Part shown: positions 51,251 to 60,332 of the stretch, piece by piece
Layout: the number at the start of each line of letters is the position of its first letter
Position numbering within the stretch: position 1 is the stretch's first letter
Origin: Patescibacteria group bacterium UBA2772
GTDB lineage: Bacteria; Patescibacteriota; Minisyncoccia; Moranbacterales; DUUL01
NCBI GenBank assembly: GCA_002352545.1
Contig: DEIO01000009.1
Span: 115,065 to 179,064, forward strand
Reading direction: 5' to 3'
Length of the DNA stretch: 64,000 nucleotides
The notes under the pieces: generated by a model
What the model was told of the DNA's origin: nothing
What the model saw: only the letters and a program-made list of their open reading frames with translations
Databases searched by the model: none
Made by a program: the position numbers and the translations under genes

Positions 51251-52720
51251 TTATTTCTTAATCTCAATTTGTTTTAATTTAAACACAAAACCAACAAAAA
51301 ATATATAATACCCCAGCAACCACAAAATACCTAGATCACCAAAATCAATACTAGCAAAAGGAATTTTAGCTAAATAACTAATGGCGAAAATTTCAAAATG
51401 AAGAAGAAACCACGTAAAAGTTATTGCGAGTTGTGAAAAAACTGGTATAAACCAAAAGGCAATCGAGATAAAACCAGCCAACATAATAATCGGGATCAAA
51501 GGTAGAATAAACAAATTAGCCAAAACAGAAATCAATGAGAAAGATTCAAAGACATAGACCAATAAACCCAAAACACCCAATTGTGCTGAAATAGTAACAA
51601 GAACAATTGATTTTAATTCCAAAAAATCATGTTCTATTCCAAACAATATAGACAAAGGAGCATAAACAAGGATAATTCCTAATGTTGCCAAAAAGGATAA
51701 CTGAAATCCAACATCATATATCAATATTAAGGGAGAAAACAAAACCATACCGACTGCTGCAAAAATTGCTACCTCCACGGAATCTGCTAATCGACCTTTT
51801 TGCATTGCCAAAAGAATCAAGATTCCCATAACTGCAGCTCTTGTTGCTGATGACGGAGCACCTATCAAAAGCACAAACAACACAATTCCTAATAAAGCTA
51901 AATAAAAAGCCTGTCTTCTCCAGAGTCCTAATCCGACGGCAATCCACATAAGAACGCTAGAAATTATCGTTATATTATAGCCAGAAACAGCAACTGTGTG
52001 TGTTGTACCAGTAACACGAAAATCCTCAGAGACCTTTCGCGACAAACGATTATCACCTCCCAATAACAATCCAGCTAAATATGCACCTTCAGTCTTAGGA
52101 AAAAGAATCTCTATCCGTTTTTCGAACAGAGCTCTGAGAGCAAAAAGCCTATCTTTAAAAGTTAGTTCTTTTTTTAAATAAATACCTTTAAATTTAACGC
52201 TCTTACAGATATAATAAATCTTTTGACTAGCCAAAAATCTACTATAATTAAATTTTTCATGCCGATTTTCTGGTCTCTGCATCAAACAAGAAACTTCTAA
52301 TTTATTGTTGTATTTTATTGTTGGTTTTGTTGGCGCAAAAACAATTACTCCCATCTTTTTATCTTTGTGGAAAAAGATCCCTTTTATTTTTTGATAATCT
52401 TCCGTACTCTCAACAGGACCATCAACAACAATCGTACCAGAAAAATTAAACTCTTTTTCAAATGCATCCATTTTAGACAAATCGAAATTAACTCTCAAAA
52501 AACCAAAGATAAAACCAACAGCCAAAAAAAGCAAACACCTCATGTACTTGCTTTTAAAAACCATACTATTCGCAAAAATCAAAGCAGAAATAATAAAGAA
52601 CCATTTCAAATCAATAACTACAAGGGATCTTATCATAACGCCAGTTAATAAACCAAGCGAAACTAAAATAGAAATTTGCGAAACAGAAAAGAACTTAAAA
52701 CAACAAATCTTCTTTGACAC
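51251..52720 (-). CDS. comEC: ComEC/Rec2 membrane channel protein
   Basis: The 489-residue protein has an N-terminal DUF4131-like region (two helices and an OB-like part with FSGTIVVDGPVEST) and the competence domain from about residue 220: LLLGGDNRLSRKVSEDFRVTGTTHTVAVSGYN (family GTTHLLAISGLH equivalent), IGAPSSATRAAVMG and many membrane helices. It carries DNA across the membrane in transformation. The MBL domain is encoded by the next gene. Confidence 0.93.
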   Translation of the reverse strand: MSKKICCFKFFSVSQISILVSLGLLTGVMIRSLVVIDLKWFFIISALIFANSMVFKSKYMRCLLFLAVGFIFGFLRVNFDLSKMDAFEKEFNFSGTIVVDGPVESTEDYQKIKGIFFHKDKKMGVIVFAPTKPTIKYNNKLEVSCLMQRPENRHEKFNYSRFLASQKIYYICKSVKFKGIYLKKELTFKDRLFALRALFEKRIEILFPKTEGAYLAGLLLGGDNRLSRKVSEDFRVTGTTHTVAVSGYNITIISSVLMWIAVGLGLWRRQAFYLALLGIVLFVLLIGAPSSATRAAVMGILILLAMQKGRLADSVEVAIFAAVGMVLFSPLILIYDVGFQLSFLATLGIILVYAPLSILFGIEHDFLELKSIVLVTISAQLGVLGLLVYVFESFSLISVLANLFILPLIPIIMLAGFISIAFWFIPVFSQLAITFTWFLLHFEIFAISYLAKIPFASIDFGDLGILWLLGYYIFFVGFVFKLKQIEIKK

Positions 52721-52735
52721 AAATCTAAAAAATAA

Positions 52736-53050
52736 TTAATGAACCATTCGAAATGAAACCTTGAACTCAAAATGATCTGTATCTTCTTCTAGCTTCTTTC
52801 TCAAGATACTCAAGCTTTGATATACTTCCCTATCATTCTGATCTAATTGTTCCTCGCTTGATAGAAACTTATTGAGTTGATCTATAAATTCCCTATCAAA
52901 TCGTTCAGCTTTTATTCTGTTTCTGAAGTCAAATTCCCCTGAATTACCAGTAGTAATCTTAAAAGACCTCGCCCCCATTTTTTCAATTTTCATTTTTTCA
53001 CCATCATAATGTTCTTCAACTCTTCTTTTGAATTTGAAAATTTCACTCAT
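52736..53050 (-). CDS. hypothetical protein (104 aa), paralog of 53278-53592
   Basis: A charged small protein with no known domain. It shares length (104), an early RR motif, a KT/ITTG(x)(S/A)GE-type turn, a middle A(E/D)(R/Q)FD(R/N)E motif and a C-terminal FEFKVSF-like strand with the ORF at 53278-53592. The two flank yggU, which suggests an old local duplication. It is followed by comEC 16 bases later. Confidence 0.55.
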   Translation of the reverse strand: MSEIFKFKRRVEEHYDGEKMKIEKMGARSFKITTGNSGEFDFRNRIKAERFDREFIDQLNKFLSSEEQLDQNDREVYQSLSILRKKLEEDTDHFEFKVSFRMVH

Positions 53051-53059
53051 AAATTCTTG

Positions 53060-53281
53060 TTAAATATTAATATCCACAATTTTTTCCCTAACTGTTTTGC
53101 CTCCCACAATTTCAATATTACTTTTGGCAGTACCAAAATATTTAGCTAACATTTTAATAACTTCTTTATTAGCTTTACCTTTTTCTGGAACCACAGTTGT
53201 TCTAACTGTAAATTGATTTTTTGCTATTTCAACAACTTCATTTCTCCCACTTTTTGGAAAAACCTTTATATAAATTCTCAT
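53060..53281 (-). CDS. DUF167/YggU family protein
   Basis: The 73-residue protein has the YggU pattern RIYIKVFPKSGRNEVV ... VRTTVVPEKGKANKEVIKMLAKYFG ... VGGKTVREKIVDI. Its function is not established. Its ATG overlaps the stop of the preceding gene (ATGA). Confidence 0.92.
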   Translation of the reverse strand: MRIYIKVFPKSGRNEVVEIAKNQFTVRTTVVPEKGKANKEVIKMLAKYFGTAKSNIEIVGGKTVREKIVDINI

Positions 53282-53592
53282 TTTACATTGGAATCTTTAT
53301 CATGAAATCTAAGCACTAACTTGCTTTTACCTTCATGAATCTGATTTTTTAATTCTTTTGCATTTCTTCGCTTTTCACTTTGAGTGAGTCTCAATTTCTC
53401 CTCTTTATCAATCTCATCGACAAATTCATCTATCTCGTTATCAAACTGATCTGCGTACAAACATTGTCTTCTATCTTTATATCCAGCTTCACCAGTTTTC
53501 AACTGATAAGCTCCACTTCTAATTTTACTAAGAAGCATTTTGTTCCCCCGATATCTGTCTATTCTTCTTTGAATTTCAATTGTTTTTGACAT
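53278..53592 (-). CDS. hypothetical protein (104 aa), paralog of 52736-53050
   Basis: Unknown charged protein resembling the ORF at 52736-53050 (the ADQFDNEIDEF segment aligns with AERFDREFIDQL). The stop overlaps the yggU start by four bases, so the two are coupled. It lies 18 bases downstream of the NrdG-type gene. Confidence 0.55.
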   Translation of the reverse strand: MSKTIEIQRRIDRYRGNKMLLSKIRSGAYQLKTGEAGYKDRRQCLYADQFDNEIDEFVDEIDKEEKLRLTQSEKRRNAKELKNQIHEGKSKLVLRFHDKDSNVK

Positions 53593-53610
53593 ATTTATAT
53601 CTTAAAAGAA

Positions 53611-54309
53611 TTATCTAATAACAATGTTTTTAAAGTGATTTTGCAAACATTCCTTAATTTCTTGAAGATCTAATTTTATCTTTTCTTGTTTTTCTAAAAA
53701 TTTTTCATTTAATATTTTTCCTTCATCTCTATATTCTTGCAATGCAAAATAGTCAATTCCATCAAGCCAAACACCCATTGATTCAAAGTCCTTTTTCACG
53801 TGAATGCCAGGAACAACTGTAGTTCTAAATTCATATGCTACATCAGAGGAACGAATCAATTCAACACTCGCTTTTATCTTATCCAAGTCGAAGTTTACTC
53901 CGCAAGCCTTATGATAATTTTCCAAAGAACTCTTTATATCCATAGCAACAAAATCAACAAGCTTTTTATCAAAAGTTTCCTTTAAAACTTCTGGATTAAT
54001 TCCATTAGAATCTAATTTAACAAAAAAGCCCAGATCTTTAATTTTTTTTAAAAAACTCAAGATATCTTTTTGAACAGTTGGTTCTCCTCCTGTCACACAA
54101 ACACCATCCAACTTACCCTTCCTTTTTTCTAGAAACTGAAAAAAATCTTCTTCGGATAAAAACCCTCTCTCAAATTTTTTAGAAGACAAAACCAATTCTG
54201 GATTATGACAAAAAGGACAACGAAAATTACAACCTACCGTAAAAACTGTCGCAGCAACCTTGGATGGATAATCAATCAAAGTCAACTTCTGCAAACCACC
54301 TAACATCAT
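53611..54309 (-). CDS. anaerobic ribonucleotide reductase-activating-type radical SAM protein
   Basis: The 232-residue radical SAM enzyme starts MLGGLQKLTLIDYPSKVAAT and has the cluster motif CNFRCPFC (CX3CX2C) near residue 27-34, GVCVTGGEPT and DIKSSLENY. It matches the short NrdG2/PflA-like activases that put a glycyl radical on the anaerobic reductase. No nrdD is in the window, so the partner must lie elsewhere. Position before the yggU-comEC genes is probably just operon fusion. Confidence 0.88.
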   Translation of the reverse strand: MMLGGLQKLTLIDYPSKVAATVFTVGCNFRCPFCHNPELVLSSKKFERGFLSEEDFFQFLEKRKGKLDGVCVTGGEPTVQKDILSFLKKIKDLGFFVKLDSNGINPEVLKETFDKKLVDFVAMDIKSSLENYHKACGVNFDLDKIKASVELIRSSDVAYEFRTTVVPGIHVKKDFESMGVWLDGIDYFALQEYRDEGKILNEKFLEKQEKIKLDLQEIKECLQNHFKNIVIR

Positions 54310-54359
54310 TTTTTTAAATTTATCAACTTATCGCCCCTTTCTAGCCTGTCTATTCATAA

Positions 54360-56642
54360 CTATATAGACCACTTGTCTCTTTTTGACTGATCTTTGTCTG
54401 GGTCACCATATTCTGCTGCACCATCACCTACAGTAGATCCGTCAATCAAAACTTCTCTTGCTCTTGAACCATCAGCTGGGCCAACAATTCCATTTTCTTC
54501 CAAAAGATCAATTATTCTCCCTGCTCTAGAAAATCCAATTCTCAATTTTCTTTGCAACATTGAAGCTGATGCCTTACGAGCCTGCACCACAATTTCTTTA
54601 GCCTTTTCATATAATTCATCATCTGCTTCACCTCCTGTACCATCTCCAGCAAAAACACCTGTGGCACTAGAAAGTTGTTCTTCGAGTGATTGAGAAAGAT
54701 CCTCTCCTTCATCATATTTAATCTTGTCAGCCTGTTTCTTAACAGCACTCACAACTCTTTTAACTTCATTTTCAGAGATAAAAACACCTTGAATTCTAAC
54801 TGGTTGAATTGAATCAGCACTTGAATACAGCATATCGCCGTTACCCAAGAGCTTTTCTGCACCACCTTGATCCAAAATCGTCCTAGAATCAATTTGAGTA
54901 GCAACCTTGAATGCAATCCTAGTTGTTATGTTGGCTTTGATAAGACCCGTAATAACTTCAACTGAAGGCCTTTGAGTTGAAACAACTAAGTGGACTCCAA
55001 TTGCACGAGCTTTCTGGGCCAAACGCACAATAAGTCCCTCGACTTCTTTTCCATGTGTAGCCATCAAATCCGCCAATTCATCAATCACGATTAAAATAAA
55101 TGGTAGTTTTTCTAGATATTCTTCTCTTACTTCACCTGTTTCCTTATCAATAATCTGACGTTTTTCTCCTTCGGCAACTTTCTTGTTGAATGAATGAATA
55201 TCTCTTGAACCAACTTCTTGCAAAAGTCCAAAACGTCTCTCCATTTCGCTAATTGCCCATTTGAGTGCGTTAACAACTTTTTGAGAATCAACAATAACAG
55301 GTGTCAACAAATGAGGAATTCCACCATACAAAGATAATTCGACTCTTTTAGGATCAACCAAAATCATTCTCAAATCCTCAGGAGAATTTTCAAAAAGCAA
55401 AGTAGCCAAGAGAACATTAACACAAACACTTTTTCCAGTTCCAGTTGAACCAGCAATCATCAGGTGGGGCATTTTTTCAATATTAGCTAGAACTGGTTTT
55501 CCGCTTACATTTTCTCCCCAAATAATGCTTATATTCGAAACTCTGTTCTCAAAAATTTTACTTTCAAGCATGGTCCTCATTTTCACAAAAGATTTTTTCT
55601 TGTTTGGAACCTCAATACCAACAAGAGATCTTCCTGGAATAGGGGCTTCAATTCTAATTGCACTAGCAGCTAGCGCCAATGCCAAGTCGTCTTGCAATGA
55701 AAGGATTCTACTTAACTTCACACCCACTGCAGGCTTGAATGTATACTGCGTAACAGTTGGACCAACCGAATATTCATCTGGACTAACTTCAATTCCAAAA
55801 TTATGCAATGTTTGCTGGATTATATTAATCACTTCTTTGTGGTTCGAATCCGGAGCCCTTTTTTCATTCTTCTCAACCAAATTGAAAGATGGTGGTCTCC
55901 AATCAATCCCACTATATGCGTTTTGTTTTACTGTTGTTTTCCCCTTACCGGAATTACTAAAAACCACATTATCTTCATAAACTTCCTTTGGACCCTCAAC
56001 AAACTCCAAAGATTTTATATTATCATCAAGTTTATTTTTATTCTTTTTGGATTTGTCTATGTCTTCAATTTCCTGACCAATAACCATTTCTCCGTCCTCC
56101 GCACTTTCATTTTTCTTACCAAGTACAGGTATATTCCATCTAATTTTTTCAGCCAAAGTAAACACGGATGCATTGAATAGCAAAATCAAACCTATTATTG
56201 AAAAACCAGACAAAACTATCACCGCTGCAATTTTTCCTAAAAATCTTGCAAGAGGATACGCGATTGCAAGTCCTAGATATCCACCAGCTTCACCAGCCTT
56301 AGCAAGTTCCAGCATCTTGTCCACATCATTAAAAATATGCACCAAACCCAAGAGCATACAATAGAACAAAACTGCCCCAAGAGTCGCTAGTGTATAACGA
56401 ATAGGCTTCATCTTTCGAAAATAAAGTGCACCCAATACAAACATTACTAATGGCAAAAAATATCTACCTCCACCAAAAGAAAAAGCCAAACCCTTGTCGA
56501 TATATTCTCCAGCTACACCAGCCATATTCACTAAACTCAGAAGAAAAATCAAACTAAGCATTATCAAAACAACAGCAATAATATTCTTTTTTGCTCCACC
56601 GTCCAAAACAGCTTCTTTTTCCTTTTTCGACTTTCTTCCCAT
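54360..56642 (-). CDS. ftsK: DNA translocase FtsK
   Basis: The 760-residue translocase moves DNA at the division septum. It has four N-terminal membrane helices (first about 20-40), a charged linker, the alpha and beta motor domains with Walker A IAGSTGTGKSVCVN and Walker B FILIVIDELADLMA, and a C-terminal gamma winged helix (ASASMLQRKLRIGFSRAGRIIDLLEENGIVGPADGSRAREVL). Length and order are standard. Confidence 0.97.
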   Translation of the reverse strand: MGRKSKKEKEAVLDGGAKKNIIAVVLIMLSLIFLLSLVNMAGVAGEYIDKGLAFSFGGGRYFLPLVMFVLGALYFRKMKPIRYTLATLGAVLFYCMLLGLVHIFNDVDKMLELAKAGEAGGYLGLAIAYPLARFLGKIAAVIVLSGFSIIGLILLFNASVFTLAEKIRWNIPVLGKKNESAEDGEMVIGQEIEDIDKSKKNKNKLDDNIKSLEFVEGPKEVYEDNVVFSNSGKGKTTVKQNAYSGIDWRPPSFNLVEKNEKRAPDSNHKEVINIIQQTLHNFGIEVSPDEYSVGPTVTQYTFKPAVGVKLSRILSLQDDLALALAASAIRIEAPIPGRSLVGIEVPNKKKSFVKMRTMLESKIFENRVSNISIIWGENVSGKPVLANIEKMPHLMIAGSTGTGKSVCVNVLLATLLFENSPEDLRMILVDPKRVELSLYGGIPHLLTPVIVDSQKVVNALKWAISEMERRFGLLQEVGSRDIHSFNKKVAEGEKRQIIDKETGEVREEYLEKLPFILIVIDELADLMATHGKEVEGLIVRLAQKARAIGVHLVVSTQRPSVEVITGLIKANITTRIAFKVATQIDSRTILDQGGAEKLLGNGDMLYSSADSIQPVRIQGVFISENEVKRVVSAVKKQADKIKYDEGEDLSQSLEEQLSSATGVFAGDGTGGEADDELYEKAKEIVVQARKASASMLQRKLRIGFSRAGRIIDLLEENGIVGPADGSRAREVLIDGSTVGDGAAEYGDPDKDQSKRDKWSI

Positions 56643-56733
56643 TTTTTTATATTAATTCAAGGCCTCTTTATTAACCAACCTTACCTATTTATTAATCTAA
56701 TTCTACTATTTTAAATCCCTTATAACAATAGAT

Positions 56734-59412
56734 CTACTTGTATGGCTTTACTTTATGTTTAGCCAAGAAATAGATTTTACTAGCTTCAATAACAATTGTT
56801 TCCAAAAATGTAAGCACTACTATCAACCCCCAATCTTTGGGTGAAATAGAAACAGTACCTAAGAGTTTTTGCAAAACAGGAACATATAAAGCTGCTACTA
56901 ACAACAAAAATCCAACCAACACTGACCAGTTCAAAAATACATTGGAAAAAATATCTCTTCTGAAAATTGTCTTTTTGAATGACCTCACTGAATAGGCGAA
57001 GGTCAAAGAATCAAAAATCATAAGTGCGAATACCAAGGTTCGAATTCTATCAATATCCTCTGTGACATTGAACAAATAATAGAAAAAAGCAAAGGTAAGA
57101 GCTCCATTAATAGCGAAAACTGTAAACATCCATTCTTTTATATGCGTTGATAAGAGTGGTTCATTAGGATTTCTTGGTGACTCTTGCATCACACCTTCAA
57201 TTTCTTGTTCACCGGTTAATGCCATATTGGGCAATGTATCCTCAGCTAGGTTGATCCACAAAATTTGTGCAGCAACTAAAGGCAGAGGTAATCCAAGTGC
57301 CATAGCCCCCAAAAACAAAAGAATCTCTGTGAAATCATCAGCAACAAGATAGACTAAAACTTTCCTGATATTCGAAAAAGCAACTCTTCCTTGCTCAATT
57401 GCTTTAACAATTGTTTTGAAATTATCATCCAGCAAAATAACATCTGCAACTTCCTTCGCCACATCAGTCCCACTACCAACTGCAACCGAAATATCAGAAG
57501 CTTTTAGTGCTGGAGCATCATTAACACCATCACCAAACATAGCGACAACCTCACCGTTTGTATGCAATGCTTCAACAATTTTCAGTTTATGCTCAGGCAG
57601 TGCTCTTGCAAAAATAGCAGATCGCTTAACTTTCTCTGCTAATTCAGCAACACTAAGCTTTTCAACATCTTTTCCTTCCAAAATGTGGTCATCTCTAACC
57701 TTAAGACCAACTTCATCAGCAACTGCCTTAGCTGTAAGTTTATGATCGCCCGTTATAATAATCGGTCTTATTCCAGCACCTTGAATCTCTTCTATTGCAT
57801 CCTTCACATCTTTTCTAACAGGATCTTTAATTGCGATAAAGCCTACTAATGTTATGCCCTCAACTAATTCTGTTAACTTTTCATAGTTATCAAGCTTATC
57901 ATCACGATATCCACAGGCAACAACCCTCAAACCTTTTCTCGTGAATCCTTCAAGTTTTTTCAACATCTTCTTAGCCTGTGAACTTTCAAGTCCTATCTTT
58001 TTTCCATTGAAATCAACCTGCTTTGCTCTGGAAATCAACTCCTCTGGTGCACCAACAACAAAAAGCTTTTTCTTTCCTTCAACTTCTCTCAAAGCAGCTG
58101 CAAATCTCAGATTTGAACTGAAACTTTCTTTATCAATCAATTTCCACTTCTTGTTCAATTCATGAACATCTATTCCAGCTTGCAAACCAGATTTCAAAAG
58201 TGCCTTATCCGTAAAATATCCTCTAATAATCCAATCATGTAACTCATCTTTTGGGTTTTCAATGTATGCATCATTAGTTAGTGCAGAAATTTTAATTGCT
58301 AAAACATCCGAATGTGCACCATCTGGATCAAGTTCACTTCCAAAAGAATTTCCTTTACTCAAAAGCTCTGTTGCACTTGTTAAAACTCGGCTCACTTGCA
58401 TGTTCCCCTCGGTTAAAGTTCCTGTTTTATCAGTACAAACAACAGTCACGCTTCCCAATCCTTCAGCTGCAGAAAGTTTTTTCACGACACCTTTGTCCTT
58501 CAAGATTCGACGCATTGCTAAAACTAGAATGACTGTGATAGCTGGCAACAACCCTTCTGGAATAGCCGAAACAACAAGGGCTAAAGCGGAGATAAACATT
58601 TCAACCATACCCCTCCCTCTCCAAACACCTTCCATAATAATAATTGCTCCTAATGCCAGGATGAAGATACCGATCATCCTTGAAAGCTTAGCGATAGTTT
58701 TTTGCAATGGGGTTTTTGGTTCTTCTGTTTCTGAAACCAGAAAAACGATTCTGCCAAATTCACTATTGAGTCCAGTCGCAACAACAACTGCTGTTGCTCC
58801 TCCCGTCTCAACTGAAGTTCCCATAAAAACCATATTGATACGATCCCCTATAGTTGAATCCATCAAAACTTCTTTATTATTCTTTTGAACTGACAGCCAT
58901 TCACCAGTCAATGCAGATTCATTTACTTTCAAATTCTTGCTCTCGATAATTCGACAATCAGCAGGGATTTTGTCACCAGCGCTAAGCATGATCACATCAC
59001 CTTGCACCAAATTTTCCGAATCAAGTTCAACCTTGTTTCCGTCTCTGAGCACTTTGACTCTGATTTTCACCATCTTCTTCAAAGCCTCCAAAGAGTTGTT
59101 CACTTTATTCTCCTGATAGAAACCAACGATTGTGTTGGCCAAAATAACAATCAGTATAAATATTGAATCAGAAATATGTCCCAGCAAAAAAGAAACCACC
59201 ACAGTGGTTAGCAAGATATACATCAAAGGACTGTTGAACTGCGACAGAAATAACCTCATTTTCGAAAGAGGTTTTTTATGTGGAAGAATATTTTTTCCAT
59301 CCCGTTCAAGTTTTTTGTGAACAGCTTTGGAATCTAATCCTTTTTTTGTTGTTCCAATATTCTTTAGCACATTCTCAACAGTGTGTGCATGCCAGTGTGT
59401 GTACTGAGACAT
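56734..59412 (-). CDS. P-type cation-transporting ATPase (Ca2+-type, P2)
   Basis: The 892-residue pump is of the SERCA/PMR1-like P2 family. It has an N-terminal cation-ATPase region (YTHWHAHTVENVLKNIGTTKKGL), TGE in ALTGEWL, PEGL in AIPEGLLPA, the phosphorylation site DKTGTLTEGN and the hinge MFGDGVNDAPALKASDI. About ten membrane helices. Likely Ca2+ (or Na+) export; the ion cannot be fixed from motifs. Confidence 0.93.
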   Translation of the reverse strand: MSQYTHWHAHTVENVLKNIGTTKKGLDSKAVHKKLERDGKNILPHKKPLSKMRLFLSQFNSPLMYILLTTVVVSFLLGHISDSIFILIVILANTIVGFYQENKVNNSLEALKKMVKIRVKVLRDGNKVELDSENLVQGDVIMLSAGDKIPADCRIIESKNLKVNESALTGEWLSVQKNNKEVLMDSTIGDRINMVFMGTSVETGGATAVVVATGLNSEFGRIVFLVSETEEPKTPLQKTIAKLSRMIGIFILALGAIIIMEGVWRGRGMVEMFISALALVVSAIPEGLLPAITVILVLAMRRILKDKGVVKKLSAAEGLGSVTVVCTDKTGTLTEGNMQVSRVLTSATELLSKGNSFGSELDPDGAHSDVLAIKISALTNDAYIENPKDELHDWIIRGYFTDKALLKSGLQAGIDVHELNKKWKLIDKESFSSNLRFAAALREVEGKKKLFVVGAPEELISRAKQVDFNGKKIGLESSQAKKMLKKLEGFTRKGLRVVACGYRDDKLDNYEKLTELVEGITLVGFIAIKDPVRKDVKDAIEEIQGAGIRPIIITGDHKLTAKAVADEVGLKVRDDHILEGKDVEKLSVAELAEKVKRSAIFARALPEHKLKIVEALHTNGEVVAMFGDGVNDAPALKASDISVAVGSGTDVAKEVADVILLDDNFKTIVKAIEQGRVAFSNIRKVLVYLVADDFTEILLFLGAMALGLPLPLVAAQILWINLAEDTLPNMALTGEQEIEGVMQESPRNPNEPLLSTHIKEWMFTVFAINGALTFAFFYYLFNVTEDIDRIRTLVFALMIFDSLTFAYSVRSFKKTIFRRDIFSNVFLNWSVLVGFLLLVAALYVPVLQKLLGTVSISPKDWGLIVVLTFLETIVIEASKIYFLAKHKVKPYK

Positions 59413-59486
59413 TATTTTTATTTTTAGTTTTATTTGTATATCAATTCAAAGACATTATAGCATGTTTTGGGAGCGTAAACAATGAA

Positions 59487-59514
59487 AAAACCGCGATCTA
59501 TATTACGCGGTTTT
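59487..59514. terminator. terminator, end of the 59540 gene
   Basis: AAAACCGCG / CGCGGTTTT nine-bp inverted repeat with T-rich tail, between the anchored coiled-coil gene and the P-ATPase gene, both on the minus strand. Confidence 0.8.
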
Positions 59515-59539
59515 ACATTTCAAATTGTTTTCAAAACAT

Positions 59540-60272
59540 CTAGAAGACTCTAATGGTTGAAATTATTTTTCTTAATCTTTCTACCTTAACATCCTCACTC
59601 CAATAATCTTCAAAATCATCACCATATTTCATTCTTATAATAACACTTTTCTTATTCTGGAAGATGTAATTATACTTTTCAGACCCTCCTCCACAAGTCG
59701 TCATAAACATTTCACCAGAGGTACCACTTTCCATTTCATGCCCACACTCAGAACCTCCATTCTTTCCTAATATATCCTGCGATATCTTTTCCAAATCACC
59801 ACCTTCACTATCTCGTAAAATATCCACTTGAATGCCCCTATCTGTAAGTGGTAAAGCTTTAAATTGCTTCACGCCATCAATCAATTTTCCATCACTCTCA
59901 ATCCACTTATTGGGATATCTAAATTCAATTCCAAGCGATTTATCTCCGTAAACTTTCCAATTGCTAAGCTTTTCCGTCTTCCTCTCTTCCTCTTCGGGAG
60001 CTTTAAGTTTATCTATTAATTCATCCTTAAATTCCAACTCTCTTTGATAGACACTTGTTTTTAATTCGATTTGTTTACTTAATTCAAACTTTTCTTTCCT
60101 TAACTTGTCAAGCTCCTTTTCGGTATCACCAATCAATCTTTCCGTTTTATTTTTGCAATCTTCTAAAGAGGCTCGTTTCAAATCTCCCCTTTGCTGAAAA
60201 CAAATGACTCCAAAAAAAAAGAGTCGTCATCAATAATACAAAGATTGTTGATATAAATACTTTTATTTTCAT
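59540..60272 (-). CDS. membrane-anchored coiled-coil protein, anchor split off at a T9 tract
   Basis: The soluble 213-residue frame (TTG start at 60181) has a coiled coil (about 5-65) and then a beta-rich domain with WKVYGDKSLGIEFRYPNKW, PsbP-like in outline. Upstream, an ATG at 60270-60272 opens MKIKVFISTIFVLLMTTLFF, a membrane anchor, which is in a different frame because of a T9 run (60212-60220). With eight Ts the anchor would continue GVICFQQRGDLKRA directly into the coiled coil. So the real gene is probably 59540-60272 with a one-base change. It could be a call error, decay or a phase-variable tract. Function unknown. Confidence 0.6.
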
Positions 60273-60332
60273 TTGTTTTATATTTACTCTAAGAGACATT
60301 CTTTGTTTATTGTTTAAATTGTAAATTCAAAA

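Noticed and set aside
57416..58888. Large plus-strand ORFs opposite the Ca2+-type ATPase
   Set aside because: Antisense shadows of a clearly conserved gene, with low-complexity composition.
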